Below the pieces are notes generated by a model. It made no database searches, was not told the DNA's origin, and saw nothing but the letters and a program-made list of their open reading frames with translations. Of a stretch of 64,000 bases of DNA, positions 43,936 to 56,078 are shown piece by piece. Position 1 is the stretch's first letter. Each line of letters starts with the position of its first letter. Origin of the DNA: Nectonema munidae. Lineage: Eukaryota > Nematomorpha > Nectonematoida > Nectonematidae. Position numbers and translations under genes: made by a program. Where the stretch lies: the NCBI GenBank assembly GCA_030549495.1, contig JAUIRK010000781.1, forward strand, positions 62,001 through 126,000, given 5' to 3'.

Positions 43936-46690
43936 ATTTCGAAGCGGCGCCATTGTGTCTTCTCGCTGCAAACACCCAACTGTACATTTATCTTTACCTA
44001 TTTAGTGACAGTGAAGAAATTGACAAATTCTAAACACTGATTAATTTAGAGATATCAATGTATTTTTGGTAAATAAAATATTTTTTCATTTTGTAAATAA
44101 ATTGATTTTTTTGCTTCAACCAAACTAAACGTTTATTTTTAATAATTTTTTTATGATTTAAACTTTACAGCATGACTTTTTCTAAAAAAATGATGAGATC
44201 GAGGAATATATTAAATTTCACCCTTTTGTTATTAAATTTGGGAGATCTAATTATAGACTGGCATATACGGTAATTATATACTCATTTTTTATTATTTTGA
44301 TAATGCGATTTATGGGTTTGTCAAAAGTACAAACTTGTTCAAATTAATTCTGATTTTGACAACTCTGAAGTTTATACAGTTTTTAAAGTTCTCAAAGTTA
44401 TATTAAATATTATGGAAAGAAATTGACAGCCTGTTTACCATTCTCAAAATTGAATTTAAGTTCCTTGGAAAAAATGAAAAAATTCAAAAAGTCATGACAA
44501 ATCATCAAGTATATTGATTTTGTAGCAAATGAATGTCATAAAGTTTAATAAGATTATAGAACTGATAAAATAAGATTATAAGTTAATTCACCGTTTCAAA
44601 GACCAGTGTTATAGCATTCTTTTTTATAATTTTTTATACTTTTAGAATCTATATATCCCAATCACTATAATATAAATAAAATGAAATAAAGCTTTGTAAA
44701 GAATTAATTTTATTCTTGTATGAAACTTCTTCTTACAGCATTTAAGTTTTCAAGATATAAACTTGAAATGGTCAGATCAATTAGGAGAGTCATTTAATAA
44801 TAGACAGGAATTATTGGATTTCACCGACCCCCAACTTGGGGATAATATGTAGACGAAGAAGAAGAAGAAGAAATTATTGGATTTATGGAATACAAGCCAT
44901 TTTGTATTTTCCACAAGCAGTGCATATTTTCTGCACTTGGATTTTAAGTTGAGGTGGCGTTTTGAGAAAAATGATCCTGATCGCACACTCTTTTTTTACC
45001 ACAAAGTTAGCAATTGCAATAATATCGATCACATTCATCATTTCTCTTTATAAATTTACAATTTGTAGGCAATCATTGCATTCAAAGATATTCAAAATCA
45101 TTTTATGTGAAGCAGCCCATTTTAAAATGTTCAATTTATCATTTGAATTTAAAACGTGTAACAAAGAACAAAAATTCCAAACTTCAGTTCAAATTGCGCT
45201 ATCACTTAGAGAAGTATCAGTAATTGCATTCATTTCAGAAGAAAGGAAGATGAAAGAAAAGAAAATTGTTACGCTCGTATCAAATCAACTCGTCAATTTA
45301 TAGCAACACAAATTGGATGTGTCTGAGTGTGATGTGTGTGTGTGGGTGAATTCGGTTGTATTTTTCGCTTGCATTTGTTTTGTATGAGTTTGGGTGTGTA
45401 TGTGTGTTTTGTGTGCAACTATTTGAACTGAAATGATAGGCACTCAAGGAGAATAATTTTGCTATTCAAACTGACACAAAACTTGCTATTTGTGCTAAAC
45501 GAACATCTTATACACATACAAGTGTATACAACCACAACCTCACTCGAAAAATATACAAGCAGGCTTCACACTTGAAAATCTTTAGATGCGGGCTAAAAGA
45601 AAATTTATAAAATAGTCTGGCACCTTCAACGAATTATTCAAATCATATTTAGATGAGTTCATTTGGAGAAGCCATTTTCCAAAAGCAAAATTATTTCCTG
45701 TTTTGAATTCTTTTTGAATTCTATAAAAAAAAATTTTTATTTGTTGTAAATTTTCTATTTTTTATATTTACTGCCATTGTCAACGAATTTTTATTATAAT
45801 TTGAATTCTATAAAAATATATTTAATGTTCTAAATTTCCCTTTTTTTCAAATTTACTTATATAGTTTTATGTAAATTAGATCAAGAATCTTTACATCACA
45901 ACAGCCAATATTTGTTTGAGAAAATTTTTGATTAACGGAACCGTAAATTAAAAGATTACCCTGAAAATATTGAGGTAATATTCCATTTTTATGCAATGAA
46001 TAAAATTTTTAGTTTTATTTATAAAAAAAGCCTTTCCACGCGCTTCCATCTATATGAAATATCTTTTTTTTAATTTAGAAGACGGCCTTAGAAAGCTCTT
46101 TTTTTAGGTGCTGGTGAAACAATTTTTTTTGATGATATGAATTTTAATTCACCCAAAAATTTCGTAAATATGGGAAGTAAAAAATTATCACTAAAATCTA
46201 AATTACACTGTCCAACAAAATTTTTTTTTCGGATTACAAAAATAAAAACAGCCTATTCTGATGTATTTTTTAGTGAGCAATTTAAAAATATTATTTATTT
46301 CTTTTTGAAATGACTAAGTTTTTTTGTAAAAGGCATTTTTATATTCTTTTTGAATTTTTTGTTTCAAATTCATCTTATAATTTAAAATATCTAGAAATAA
46401 TTGTAAGAATGACCCTAATAAATTTGGTTATATATGTGATTGTATTACTTTTAAAATGAAAAAGAGAAACCTTATTCCTTATGTAAAAAAAACTATAAAT
46501 TATATTTTGAAGAGAAACTAGGAGACCAAGATAAATCGTGAGCTCCACACGTATGTTGTACTAATTGTCTCAATTCTCTTCTAAATGGTACACAACCAAA
46601 GTCGAAAAGCTTTGATTTGGAATACCTATTGTGTTATGGAGAGAGCCTCTGGATCATTATGCAGATAGCTATTTCTGCTTGACTTACTTA
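43936..46690. other. Intergenic with a LINE stub and TG repeats
   Basis: It contains the 50-bp LINE stub at 44822-44871 and a TG-rich microsatellite at about 45320-45420 (GTGTGTGTG and GTATGTGTGTTTTGTGTG). A plus-strand open frame at 44962-45303 has no recognisable features and is not called. The rest is AT-rich. Confidence 0.45.
44822..44871 (+). mobile_element. 50-bp LINE 3' stub with (GAA)n tail and 13-bp target duplication
   Basis: AATTATTGGATTT at 44809-44821 is repeated exactly at 44872-44884. Between them are 50 bp ending in a GAAGAAGAA tail, preceded by CCCCCAACTTGGGG, a small hairpin. A short 5'-truncated 3' end with a simple-repeat tail and a 13-bp direct repeat is the mark of target-primed reverse transcription. 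The parent LINE family is not identified in this window. Confidence 0.75.
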
Positions 46691-46699
46691 CAAAGTATT

Positions 46700-47695
46700 A
46701 ACTTGTATTTTTTTAGGCATACGATCTATAAGCACTTTTAAAGTAAAATATGCAAATTTGAGATCGGCCATTCGCCCAATAAACCATTCAGACGATATCA
46801 CTGTACCTAAAGCTCCTTTAAACGTAACGCTTTCTAGTTTAGAAGACTTCGATACAGAATGACATGATGATACTAAAGATGATGACATACAACTTTCTGA
46901 AACTTTTGTCAAATGGACCTAACCTTCTTAATCAGGAAGATTTAAAAGATCTTGCCAAAGATTTGGATTTGACTAAGCATCAAACTGAGCTTTTAGTTTT
47001 AAGACTTAAAGAAAAATTTAGTAACAGAAGTTCTCAAGATCTGAGATTTTGAAAGAAAGAATTTCAATTGAAAATAACCTGTGCTGCTGTAATGATATAT
47101 TAGGACTTTTTCAAAATCTTGGTATATCTTACGAGGCTACACAGTGGAGGCTCTTCATGGATTTTTCTTTATATAGTACAAAAGCTGTTCTTCTACACAT
47201 AGGAATTGTACTGGCATCTATCCCATTAGCTCATTCTGTTTTAGGAATTTATGAATATTTAAAACTCATACTTGAAAAAGTAAACTACAACATGCACGAT
47301 TGGTTGATATGTGTAGATTTGAAGGTTGTAGCAATTTTAAACGGCTTGCAAAGGGAGCACACTAAATTCATGTGTTTTTGTGCGCGTAGGATAGTCAAGA
47401 CCTATAGATAAGCATTTAAAATTTAAAAAGCTGACTTGACAGAATAAATCCAGAAATCTCATAATTTAAAGCAAACTTTTGATTAGAAAAGAAAAAATTA
47501 TATTACCTCCTCATCACATAAAACTCGGTTTAATAAAACAATTTGTGGAAGCACTGAACAAAGCTAACTCTCTCTTCTTGTATTTGAAATTAAAGTTTCC
47601 TAAGATAAGTTACGCAAAAAGAAGGTATTTTTGTTGGAACAGAAGTTCGGCAACTTATACATGATGTTAATTTTGATGCAGCTCAAAGCTAAAGC
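46700..47695 (+). pseudogene. Broken copy of a multicopy invertebrate orphan family
   Basis: Segments in order, with frame changes: YANLRSAIRPINHSDDI (about 46748-46798); NGPNLLNQEDLKDLAKDLDL with KHQTELLVLRLKE (46910-47012); LCCCNDILGLFQNLGISYEA, then WRLFMDFSLYSTKAVLLHIG (47075-47205); MHDWLICVDLKVVAILNGLQ (about 47292-47351); IILPPHHIKLGLIKQFVEAL (47497-47556); IFVGTEVRQLIHDVNFDA (about 47626-47681). From memory, proteins with this block order (…NDI.GLF…WRLFIDSSK.SLKAVLLHNGN…ILPPLHIKLGL…) occur in many near-identical copies in arthropod and cnidarian genomes, annotated only as uncharacterised, which suggests transposon association. This copy has at least four frame breaks and is not functional. 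Confidence 0.7.
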
Positions 47696-48458
47696 TTGTA
47701 ATAGTTTCAAATAAGTTTGCAAGAATATTTTGGATGATATAGATAAAATCTTTAGTAATTAGGTTAATTGAAGCTTATGAAAATCTTGGATGCAACATAT
47801 CCCTTTTTTGAAATCCATTTTTTAGATACTCATTTATATATATAATTTTTATTGTAAAATATATGGATATATTAGATAATATTTTGTGAATATTGGAAAA
47901 CCTAGAGTTATTTTAAAGTAAATGAGCAAAATTTATAGAATATATTGGATAAAACATATCAGAAAAGCATATTATTTTTCTTGTAGCACCGAAACAAGAA
48001 GAAGAAAAAGTCTGACCGGCATATAGGTACAAATGGAAAATTGTTTATGAAAAATGTTATGACTATAAAATATATATTTCATTTTTAAAAATCATTGTTT
48101 AATGTCAACATTTTATAAATTATATGCGATAGGTAAAAAATTTTACTTTGACGTTTCAAATTCAATTTTTTTTATTTCTTCTATTAATTCAATTGGAAAT
48201 AATGAAAAAATTATGAAAACTGAAGAAAATATTTATAAAAAACCATATAAAAGGAAGCAATCCTTATGAAGGCAGATTTCAAAAATTTGTAAATTAATTT
48301 AGTAGAGTTGAATTGACACAAAACTTAAAGGACCTGATAATTCGTAAACCTTTTTATATAGATGGGACAGTATTTTATATAAAATGTATGCTTTGATTAA
48401 TGTGAACGTGGTAATTATCAATTTTAAATTGTTACTAAAATTAAGTGAAAAAACTTAC
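47696..48458. other. Intron/intergenic, nothing recognised
   Basis: Downstream (minus-strand sense) of the 48459 donor. AT-rich and without a supported exon. Confidence 0.4.
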
Positions 48459-49200
48459 TTTTGTAGTATTTGTTCACATCTATGCCAAACTTTTGTAGCA
48501 AAGATACAGGAATTTTCATATTTATGGGTCTTCTAGGCATTTTAGGAGGTACATTCAATCCTTCTTTCGAATCATTTAAGCATCTGCTATCTGGACGGAA
48601 GTACCCTAGGTTACAACTTTTGGTCAAGCTTTCTTCTTTTTTACTTCTTTTTTCTCTTCGTATTTGTTGGTTGTTGTTGTTATTGCTGTTATTGTTGTTG
48701 TGGCTCTTTTTAGATAAGTTGCAAGATTCATTGATTGGAAGAACAGGATTAGCTTTGCTCATAGAGTGATTACTATATTTAGAAGTGCAAATATGCGAGG
48801 AAACGTCATCCACTTCGTCGTAGTCATCTTCAAAGCAGACGCATTCTGCTTGGTTGCAGGAGTGGCATTCCTTTGCCTTGCCGCTTTCATCTTCGGGTGC
48901 AGAGAAGTACAAGTTTTTGTAGGAGCTGGAGACGCGCAGTGGCACCTTCTCGTCGAAAAGAATGGTGGCCATAGAGGCTGGGCGTGTGTCCTTCTTTCGG
49001 TACAAGCGGTTGTTAGTCACGCTGCCACTCTCCTTCAAGCACTTCTCCGAAGAAGCGATATTGAACTGCTTGCTGCCCAAGTTATAGCATGACGTGTTAC
49101 TGTTGTACTTAGGACTCTTGGATCGTGAGTTTTGCTTCTTAGACTCCAGAATGTCCAAGTACTTGTGGTATTCTTTGTGCTTTGCCCTACTACACATACT
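48459..49200 (-). CDS. Large exon of an unknown minus-strand gene
   Basis: A 742-bp exon, visibly richer in G+C than its surroundings, bounded by a strong acceptor (TTTGCTTTCCTTGCCTAG, AG at 49202-49201) and a strong donor (AAAA then GTAAGT, GT at 48458-48457). If ATG 49195-49197 is the start it encodes 246 residues plus one base (phase 1). An upstream coding exon is also possible, because the exon is open to its 5' edge. Features: basic N-terminus; Cys cluster CHSCNQAECVC at 111-121 followed by an acidic patch; poly-Asn at 167-176; basic stretch RREKRSKKEE at 180-189; Pro-rich PPKMPRRPINMKIPVSLL, then QKFGIDVNKYYK at the end. No signal peptide, membrane segment or known domain is evident. 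A probable next exon is 38011-38369. I do not recognise the protein. Confidence 0.7.
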
Positions 49201-51850
49201 CTAGGCAAGGAAAGCAAAATTTCTATTCGAGAAAGGCTTTGCTCACGCAGGCCATGAGTTTTATGGCTTTCCTTCAAATTTTATAGACTTTACCTAAAGA
49301 AGAGTTAAATTCGAAATAAAATTGAGCAAAGAGTAGGTAGAAGTAATTTTTGCCGTGGTATACACCACTGCCTTTACACAAAATTATATTTGAATATATT
49401 ATATTAGTATATCATCATTATTTGTTTTATTAGCATCATTCTTTTTTTACTATTATTGTTACTACTTACCATTCATATCATATTGTCAGGTATCAAGCAT
49501 TCCGTTAATCTCGATAACATTAATATTTGTCTTCCATATGTAGGGCAAATTGTGCAGAACTAAATCCAATAAAGTACAAAAGACTCACTATTTTAATCCT
49601 GGCTATGCACGCAAAGAACAATGCTAGCAGTATCAGCAGAGGATTCTTTCCTTCAATCTGCCATTAGCATCACGTTTACTTTTTGCGCCACTAATTACCG
49701 GCTCACGCTTCTCAAAACGCATTAAATGTATGTTGCTCTGCCCGTCTCGTTAAACTATAAATTATTGCAACGTGCCTTCAAGTCACATAAAAATACAATA
49801 ACTTTATCGGGGTATGTAGAAAAAATTCTCAATACACTATGCATTATATCAGAAGTATTTGGCAAAGTTTGCCCTCTCTTTCCCTTCTCAAGATGTGTCC
49901 AAAGAAAACAAATAAACAAGGGTTTTTTCTGATCCAAATGAACACCACATCTACATTCTTGTGTTCTCTTACTTGTGAAGATACTCATTTTAATTCACAT
50001 TTATTTTATCCCATTTAATCCATGTCATCCAGAAAAAGCTGACGTCATTATGTAATTTGATGTAAAATTTGCTTAATCTGTTTAACACCGATGGGACACC
50101 AGTTTCTATAAAAAATTTCTTTGCTTTAAGTTATATAAAAAACAGTTTAAAGATGAGCAGTTTTAAAAAAGACCTTGTGCTGTTAAAAACAAGAAATTGT
50201 CTTCGTCACAAGATGACGGTGCGATCAAATGGATTAACGCTTTAAGGCCTCTATGAGCGCAAATGATCTGCTTATCTTTTTAACGAGTTTGTATATAACT
50301 TAAAGCAGACCATTTTATTTTATATGAATTTGAAGTTCAGTTTAACATAGAAATGATTAATCCCTTTACTATGCATATGTTTAACATACTAACTATACAC
50401 ATTTTAAGTGACTGTCAAGAAATTGAACCAAACTTTTATAAAGAGTTGAAAAATTTTGCTCCAGATGTGGACTCAGAGCTAGTGGGGCGAGGGTGTGATG
50501 TAAAAGAGCATTTTTAAGGAATTATTTAGTTGATGGTCGATTGGAGATGCTCTCATCCTGCTATACATGAGAATTCTGGCTTTGAAACATCATAGCCACT
50601 ATCGACGAATCACGAATGAAGGCTACTGTTTCAAGTCTACCCTTAGATGTAATTCACGTGATTTGCTACAAGAATGCTCTTACAGAACCAGGACCTCTTT
50701 CTTCATCTAATCCAGTGGGTGCCAGACTTTCTGTTTTCCTTCCCATTTTAATTAAAAAATACAGTAGACCTCTTTTTTACTTGAAAAAGAATATTTTTCA
50801 TTTCCATAAGAATAAAATTTTAATCGCATTTTTGAAGTTTTTTACCTTTTGCAGTAAAATCATTTAAAAAGTAAAAAATACTGGAAAAAATAGTTTTTCT
50901 CTATGTGTGAGATCAATACTTCATAAGTTCATTACTTTAGGTATAGAAGAAAATGCATGCACAGTGCAAATAACTTTGAATTTCCTTTCGATTTCCTCTC
51001 GCACTCTTTAAAATCCTATCTTGCAAAAATGAATAAAAAACGAATGCCTTTTCACAAAAACGAAGGTGGTATATAGGAAATTACCATATCAAAATCGTTT
51101 CAAATGTTATAATTTCAAAATCCCTTAATGCATCGTGTCATGGTTTAAATCTAAAGCTTCTTCTTGAAGATTATCTTTTAAAAAATCTATATTAATATAA
51201 AATGATTTTTGTACTAGCGTTTTATTATTAATATCTGCAAATTAATGCAAAATTTTTGGGCAAAAGCTTAGATGACAATGTTTAAATTAATTTCAGCATA
51301 GTAATGGTCAAAATAAAATAATATGTATTAAAATAAAAAATAATTTCGATATTTTTTTTTTACTTTAAAAAAATTTCAGGACAATGAACCCAGTGACTTT
51401 TAAACTAATATCACAAAAAAATATTACGTACCAAATTGTAAATAACCAGATCATCTGTTGTAGAATGCTGTTGGAACTGCATGTAATCCCTTGATTATTA
51501 GTCAGAAGCGAAATATTTCATCAGGATTTTAGGTCTTGTTATAGGGAGTGGTATAATGAAAGTATAACGGCCGAATATCTGCGAAATCTTTTGCGAGCAA
51601 GCAAGTTAGTATACAAGTGACAATCTCAAAAAATGTTTGTTTTTAGTGATGAAGTTGTTTTAGCGCAGTGATTTCTTTTATTTTAAATTTACAGTTTAAT
51701 GCATTTACAAACACAAATGCACAAATAAAGAAATATTTTTATTCTTTTAGAAAAATTTTATTTCAAAATAAATGTACAAAATTGACATTTTTGCTTCAAG
51801 ACGATTTTTTAATTTTATACTTAATAAAATTTAGAAATCAAAGTATATAC
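49201..51850. other. Intergenic or 5' intron of the minus-strand gene
   Basis: No further exon could be supported. Exon-like patches near 49730-49990 and 50400-50760 lack convincing splice sites plus homology. Confidence 0.35.
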
Positions 51851-52065
51851 CTTTTCAAGTTCAAATTGGATCTAAGCAAACTCAAATTGGCACCATCAAA
51901 TTCAAATTGGCACTAAACATATTCAAATTGGCACTAAGAATAATAAAAGATTTTGTTTGTTAATATCTAAAATATTTTAAGATTTACTTCATTTGAAGAT
52001 AAAAAATAAAGTTTTTTCATTTATTCTGATCAAGATTCAAATTGGCACTAAGCAAATTCAAATTT
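51850..52065. repeat. Short tandem/iterated TTCAAATTGGCACTAA repeat
   Basis: Four head-to-tail units of 20-21 bp (CAAATTGGCACTAAG-type) lie at about 51863-51945. Another unit and a half lies at about 52028-52060, separated by about 85 bp of AT-rich sequence. All are in the same orientation. There is no coding explanation and no inverted partner was seen. Confidence 0.65.
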
Positions 52066-54475
52066 AATGAAAAAAAGCAAATAAACTTTTTTAATGATAA
52101 TTTTATTTAATTGAATTTGAAAAAATTACATTTTACATGTTTAAGACTTTTGGAAGCAATACTTAAATTTTTGCTATAAATTTATTGCAATGAACATATG
52201 TTCTATAGGATTCAACATTGGACTATACGGTCGCAGTCTTAAAATTATAATTATAGAGAAAACACATGGACAATTATTAAAAAGAAAAACTTGCTGAAAA
52301 AACGCCGTTCCTTTTAGAACAGGAAAAAGTTTCTGAATTACCAACGGAAAAAAATATTTATGGATCTATTAAAGTTATTAGTCTGGTTCATTGCAATAAA
52401 TCTATATTTCTTATATTTCATTAAATATAAGGTTATTTGGTTTAACTATTTTAGATATTAACTAAAATATTTTAGATATTATATTTAATGAAAATAAATG
52501 TAATTTTTTATAGCTTTAATTCTTTTTATGTTCAAACCGACACAAAATAAGCACAGGAATAATTTTAAAAAATAAAAATATTTTACCAATTCTAGTGATG
52601 ATATAATAGAAATAACGGCAAATCACAGATATATGATTAAGTTCATTTAGATTGCACTTTGACGTATCCATTTTATATTATTTATTTATTTAAATGATAA
52701 GCAAGCACTTTCACAAAATCTAAGTTTTGCAGGAAAAGACCTTGGCGACAGCAGTGGCGGAAGAAGAAAAAATTTAGCCTCCGCGCTTTTATAACATTTT
52801 GAATCTATCTGAATATTCTATATATACAAAAGCATTGTGAATGAATGTCTGGAGTCATACTTTAAAGTTGAAGAATAATTACTCATATCATTTTACTGAT
52901 CCTAAATATAACTCTTCTTTCAAAAAATAAAATTAGATTTGATTGAAATATGCACTGATACATCTTCTCATCACCACTCCCCTTAAAATACGCAAATGGG
53001 CGGCAGTGAGACAGAAAAAAGAAGCATGGACTGGTCTGAGCATTTCGGGAAGGGGAAGCAGAAATGCTCATCTTTGAGCTGGTGACAACTTTAACATACA
53101 AAATAGCAAATTTTTTTATTTAAGGAATCGAGCAAAAAGACAAAAAATTGAAAGGAAAGGCTTAAACTAAGTAAGAAATAGAAGTAAAGGAAAACTTTAA
53201 AGATTTGCTTAAAAACATAAAATAAAAACGTAAAGAATCGTAAAAGTTAAATGAACAGCAGTATCTTACAGAAACGATTGCAATATAAAAAGGTGAAATA
53301 AAAGTAACCTAAGTAAAATGTTATGCTTTGGAGGTAGACATTTTTGGAAGGCCAGCGTGTATACTTGAAGGAGAGGAAGAGCGTAGAGGTTTGCTTGAAG
53401 GTAAATTAAATTGCACACAGAATACGAAATTAGTTTGGGTGTCTTGGTAATAGGCTATGAATGAAGAAGAATATTTGGTGTAGGTATTAGAGCGAATTAT
53501 AAGATTTTGGACAATCTTTAGGGAATAATTATCATCATTACTCTTTTGATGTGCCATTCATGGACGTTGTTAAATCCACATTGGAAATTAAACAAGCGCC
53601 CAAAACGAATAAAGATTGAAAAAGTCCATGGTTATGGTTAAAATTTTAGGGCGAAATTTTTTTAATGAATTTAACTCAAAAATTTTTGATCAATGTAGTC
53701 ATTTTTTATAAGTTGTATAAATAAAAGTTCTCAAAATGACTCTAAAGTTAAAATTATTGCTATGACAAAGGAGTTACTACGATAGGGAGAAAATAAACAT
53801 AAAATTTTTTACCATTTGGAATGAGATCTGAACCTAAAAACATCAATTCCATATTGATTCCTTAAACACATAACACATATACTCAATTCATTATCAATTT
53901 CTTTAGGCTTTCTCTTTATCAATCAATTCCTTAAATCATAATAGTGTATATTTAATAAAAAATCGTGTGCAATATTACCCCCTCAAAACATTGTTGTCTT
54001 CTCTTATTTCAACCTTAAAAAGGTTTCGAGAAGATTAATATTATATATTACTCTATTATGAACTTAGCTGATCTCTAATAAAATGCCAAGAATGATATTA
54101 GTTGGGTTTAATAATATAAATATAAAGAAGGTAGGAAAACTCCACCAGTAATAGTATAGAAAAAAAGGAACGCGTTTTGCACTATTTTTACGAATATTTA
54201 TTTAGTAAATATTTCAGTAGTCTTAAAACCTTCTTCTTCAGTCATTCTAAAGAAAACAACTGTAGTTCCTTAGATCCAGAGCATATCACCCTGTGTATTT
54301 TACCATCGAGATGGTGCCATCGTGGAGATCAAAAATTTCAGATAGCAAAATATTGTTTACAAACATTGGTGGTCTTCTCTCAAATTGCGATTAAATAAAA
54401 TCTCTAATCTATCTGTTAAAACCCATACTCTTATGTGTTTCCGAGACTTTTTTATCCCCAAACGTTTTTTCGTAT
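52066..54475. other. Intergenic, nothing firmly recognised
   Basis: Two patches (52970-53095 and 53330-53560) are less AT-rich than average but show no family similarity or complete splice structure that I can defend. Confidence 0.4.
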
Positions 54476-54638
54476 CAAAGCCTCATTCTATTGCGAAATT
54501 TGGGCTTGTGTTCTTCACCAGTGTATCAATATTTGGTGAAATGCTGGAGACAGCTACTCTTAGGTTATTTTTGAGGTGATTATCTGTCAGCCTTGATCTT
54601 GTTTTATATTTTGCGTATTTCATTTTCCTAAACAGCTG
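54476..54638 (+). repeat. 163-bp inverted repeat, left arm
   Basis: CAAAGCCTCATTCTA ... GTGTATCAATATTTGGTGAA ... TTTCATTTTCCTAAACAGCTG. It is the reverse complement of 58570-58732 at high identity (roughly 85-90 percent by eye). The arms enclose a 3.9-kb interior with piggyBac and hAT remains. Confidence 0.8.
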
Positions 54639-54744
54639 CAAATTTCTACAAAACGTTTAATTCGGAAAGATCTTGATGATTTGGTGGTGGCCTGTTAGTA
54701 TATCAAATCAACTCAATCAAGTATAACGTCATTCATTTTATGAC

Positions 54745-56078
54745 TCTAATGCTTTTATTGGTCTGACTTATTTGAGAGCATTGCTAAAACAAAATTACTT
54801 GAGAGTAAAATTTTTGTGGTCAGATTTGGGTTGTCCTATATTTGCTTCCACTATGAGTATGAAGAGATTTTATTTTTTGAATAAACATTTGTGCTGTGAT
54901 TTAGTTTTCACGAGAGAGGAAAGATGGAAGTTCGATAGATTTGCTGCATTTCGTAATATTTTTGAAATATTTAATGAAAATTGTTGTAAATGGGTTAATC
55001 CAACATCTTTTTTAACAATAGATAAATATTTGTATCCATCTAGAACTGCTGTAAAATTTCAAGTATATAGCCCACTTAAACTTGCAAAGTATGGACTGAT
55101 ATTCAGATCCCTTTGCAGTGTTGAATATGCTTTTACATATCAATCAAGATTTTATGCTGGCAGACCAATTGAGGGCGAAGGCCCATATTTTCTGAACACA
55201 ACTGAAGAAACGGTTAAAGAGTTAATAAACAAAGTCAAGAGATCAAGCAAAATAAAAGGTAGAAATATCACTTTAGATAGATTTTATACATCTCTAAAAT
55301 TAATTGAGTGGTTGTTTAAAGAAAAAAAGACACGTTTAGGAACAATAATGTCTACAAGAATAGGTATTCCCAAAGAACTTATTTCATTGACCGATAGAGA
55401 TCATTTTTCTTACAAAATTTTTGGGAAAAAAACTTTTTTAAGTCGTTAAGTTTACATAGTTATATAGTTAAAAGGAAAACTAGTATAAGAACGTTTTAAT
55501 TGCATCAACAATGCCTTCTATTTTAGGTGTTTCTAAAGATAAAAATAAAAAGCCAGCATTGTATAAAATGTATGACTATACAAAAGGTGGAGTTGATATA
55601 TTTGATCAGCGTATTTCTTATATTACTAGTAATAGAAAAACTAAAAATGGACTATAAAGGCTTGGAGCTTTATACTAGATACAGCAAGAGTTAATGCTGG
55701 AACTGTTTTTTGTTTGAAAAAATCAAAAGATCTTAGAAAAATTGATACGCTCTCGTTTGGTATAGAGCTTGTTAAGTTTTTAGTGTTTCCTTATATACGA
55801 TCAAAACCTAGTTGTGTTCTCAGTACCAAAATAAAAAAAAAATTGCAACTATTTGCGGTTTGTCAGATAATATAACTATTTCAAGCAGCGATTCATTTTT
55901 GGAAAAAACAGGGCCAGTTAGAAGATGTGATAAATGTTTAAAGTCTATTTCTGGAGACAACTACAAGAAACTTAAAGACAAATTGAAAAAAATAAAGCAG
56001 CAATGTCAGAAAAGCAGAAAGGCATGTTGTAATGAACATTCATATTGTATCTGTACTATATGTTTTCGAAAATTTTAA
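54745..56078 (+). pseudogene. Second piggyBac transposase (PGBD4-like), broken
   Basis: A long clean frame at 54748-55449 holds AFIGLTYLRALLKQNYLRVK, MSMKRFYFLNKHLCCDLVF, RWKFDRFAAFRNIFEIFNEN, TSFLTIDKYLYPSR (first catalytic Asp; the usual TIDE is TIDK here), KLAKYGLIF and NITLDRFYTSLKLIEWLF (second Asp). Frameshifts follow. The third-Asp block is readable at about 55577-55612 as DYTKGGVDIFDQRIS in another frame. The C-terminal Cys-rich domain at 55812-56078 reads RRCDKCLKSISGDNYKKLKD, then CQKSRKACCNEHSYCICTIC. The N-terminal acidic region and TTAA ends were not found. Sequence and architecture differ clearly from the 12-14.7 kb copy, so it is a separate family. Confidence 0.88.

Noticed and set aside
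44962-45303. A 113-codon plus-strand frame with one hydrophobic stretch
   Set aside because: No splice sites, homology or compositional signal; a chance frame is as likely.
48470-49092. Two plus-strand open frames of about 100 codons opposite the minus-strand exon
   Set aside because: They overlap the 48459-49200 exon, whose splice sites and composition favour the minus strand. Their hydrophobic, poly-Leu content is the complement of the Asn/Lys-rich coding strand.
50600-50870. Possible exon around NALTEPGPLSSSNPVGARLS
   Set aside because: Locally exon-like composition, but no convincing acceptor/donor pair and no recognisable family.
52883-53560. Minus-strand frames with Ser-rich sequence
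   Set aside because: Slightly raised GC but no splice structure or similarity; could be repeat fragments.
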